Shown here one piece after another: positions 63,538-64,000 of a stretch of DNA of 64,000 bases. The stretch spans positions 1-64,000 of the forward strand of contig NZ_VCNJ01000020.1 of NCBI RefSeq assembly GCF_005938625.1, in the 5' to 3' direction. Each line of letters starts with the position of its first letter. Position 1 is the first letter of the stretch. A program made the position numbers and the translations under genes. The stretch comes from Pseudomonas fluorescens (GTDB lineage Bacteria > Pseudomonadota > Gammaproteobacteria > Pseudomonadales > Pseudomonadaceae). The notes below the pieces were generated by a model that did no database searches, was not told where the DNA came from, and was given only the letters and a program-made list of their open reading frames with translations.

Positions 63538-64000
63538 TCAGCATTCGTTCAAGCCTTCGCGGAAACGTATTGCCAGACCTTTCAAGTTCTGCCGCCAGCT
63601 CTCCAGCTCCTCTCGACTCAACTCTTCTGGCGCTTCTTCTTCATCCAGATTAATCGCCTGAATCAACGGTTGCGTCACATCGCCCTTCGGCTTGTGCGGC
63701 ACTCGTGGCGGTTGAAACAGCGCCGAATGCGCTGCCAGCAGTTTTGCCAACCAGGTTTCAGAATTGCCCGCCAACTCAACCATTTCGGCCAGTTCGGGAA
63801 TCGCAATCGACTCCAGCACTTCACGCGTCAGCAGCATCTCGGCCCGCGGCGCATTGGCCTGCGGCAGACGATAGAAACCCGCGATCTCATGACAAAGCCC
63901 CAGCAAGGCGCCATACAGGTGAAACAAGGCCGATTCACGCCCAGCCTGAATCAACGCCAGAGAATTCATCGCCCGCCCTTCTTCAGCGCGAACCAAGGCT
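63538..64000 (-). CDS. DUF6586-like protein, cut by the window edge
   Basis: The frame is open to the right edge (ALVRAEEGRAMNSLAL...), so the N-terminus lies outside the window and the internal ATG is probably not the start. The visible 153 residues hold SALFHLYGALLGLCHEIAGFYRLP and end RLREGL-like FREGLNEC. This looks like the DUF6586 family of unknown function, conserved between sulA and topA in Pseudomonas. A helical, acidic protein with no signal or catalytic motif. Confidence 0.65.
   Translation of the reverse strand, partial: ALVRAEEGRAMNSLALIQAGRESALFHLYGALLGLCHEIAGFYRLPQANAPRAEMLLTREVLESIAIPELAEMVELAGNSETWLAKLLAAHSALFQPPRVPHKPKGDVTQPLIQAINLDEEEAPEELSREELESWRQNLKGLAIRFREGLNEC

Overview
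The window is chromosomal DNA of a Pseudomonas of the fluorescens type. Three stretches keep the gene order known from P. aeruginosa: tal-rssC-rssB-PilZ-mlaA-HAD-queF-cupredoxin-copRS; lolCDE-PilZ-glpQ-sthA-apbE; and gap-mfd-csiV ... mtnP-nagZ-psrA-lexA-sulA. The repeats between genes are the REP/REPIN families typical of fluorescent pseudomonads. No rRNA, tRNA or CRISPR array was seen.

Layout. (1) 1-3.2 kb is the end of an integrated island: the C-terminus of a primase/helicase-like protein, two unknown small genes, a PrtN-family regulator and a tyrosine integrase, abutting the 5' end of dusA, a known integration hotspot. (2) 3.2-5.5 kb holds dusA, a small secreted protein and uppP. (3) 5.9-28.8 kb is a large exopolysaccharide locus. 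It starts with two unusual OmpR-type winged-helix regulators and a priming hexose-1-phosphate transferase. A convergent yjbE-wza-yjbF-yjbG-yjbH operon, galE and galU follow, then a stand-alone phosphohexomutase C-terminal domain. The last part is a long minus-strand operon (wzb-wzc-GT4-pyruvyltransferase-wzx-wzy-acyltransferase, then an SGNH hydrolase), with a divergent secreted glycoside hydrolase. (4) 29-38.1 kb is core genome: tal, the RssB/RssC-like partner switch, PilZ, mlaA, a non-catalytic HAD protein, queF and a copper-responsive copRS region. (5) 38.2-48.6 kb carries lolCDE, PilZ, a glycerophosphodiesterase, sthA, apbE, a CitA-like transporter and gap. (6) 49-59.1 kb carries mfd, csiV and two convergent, closely similar SWIM-SNF2 helicases. 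(7) 59.2-64 kb carries mtnP, nagZ, psrA, lexA, sulA and two small conserved genes; the last runs off the window.

The exopolysaccharide locus is the most interesting part. It encodes a complete Wzx/Wzy pathway: priming transferase, one committed glycosyltransferase, flippase, polymerase, Wza/Wzb/Wzc export and a YjbEFGH outer-membrane module. UDP-glucose and UDP-galactose supply (galU, galE), a pyruvyltransferase, an acyltransferase and an SGNH hydrolase complete it. One priming and one further glycosyltransferase, with galE and pyruvyl/acyl decoration, fit a short-repeat acidic galactoglucan such as the marginalan described from this group; this is inference. A 15-bp motif close to CCGACTAAAAATAAC occurs four times, in the three promoter-bearing gaps of the locus, and may tie its transcription units into one regulon.
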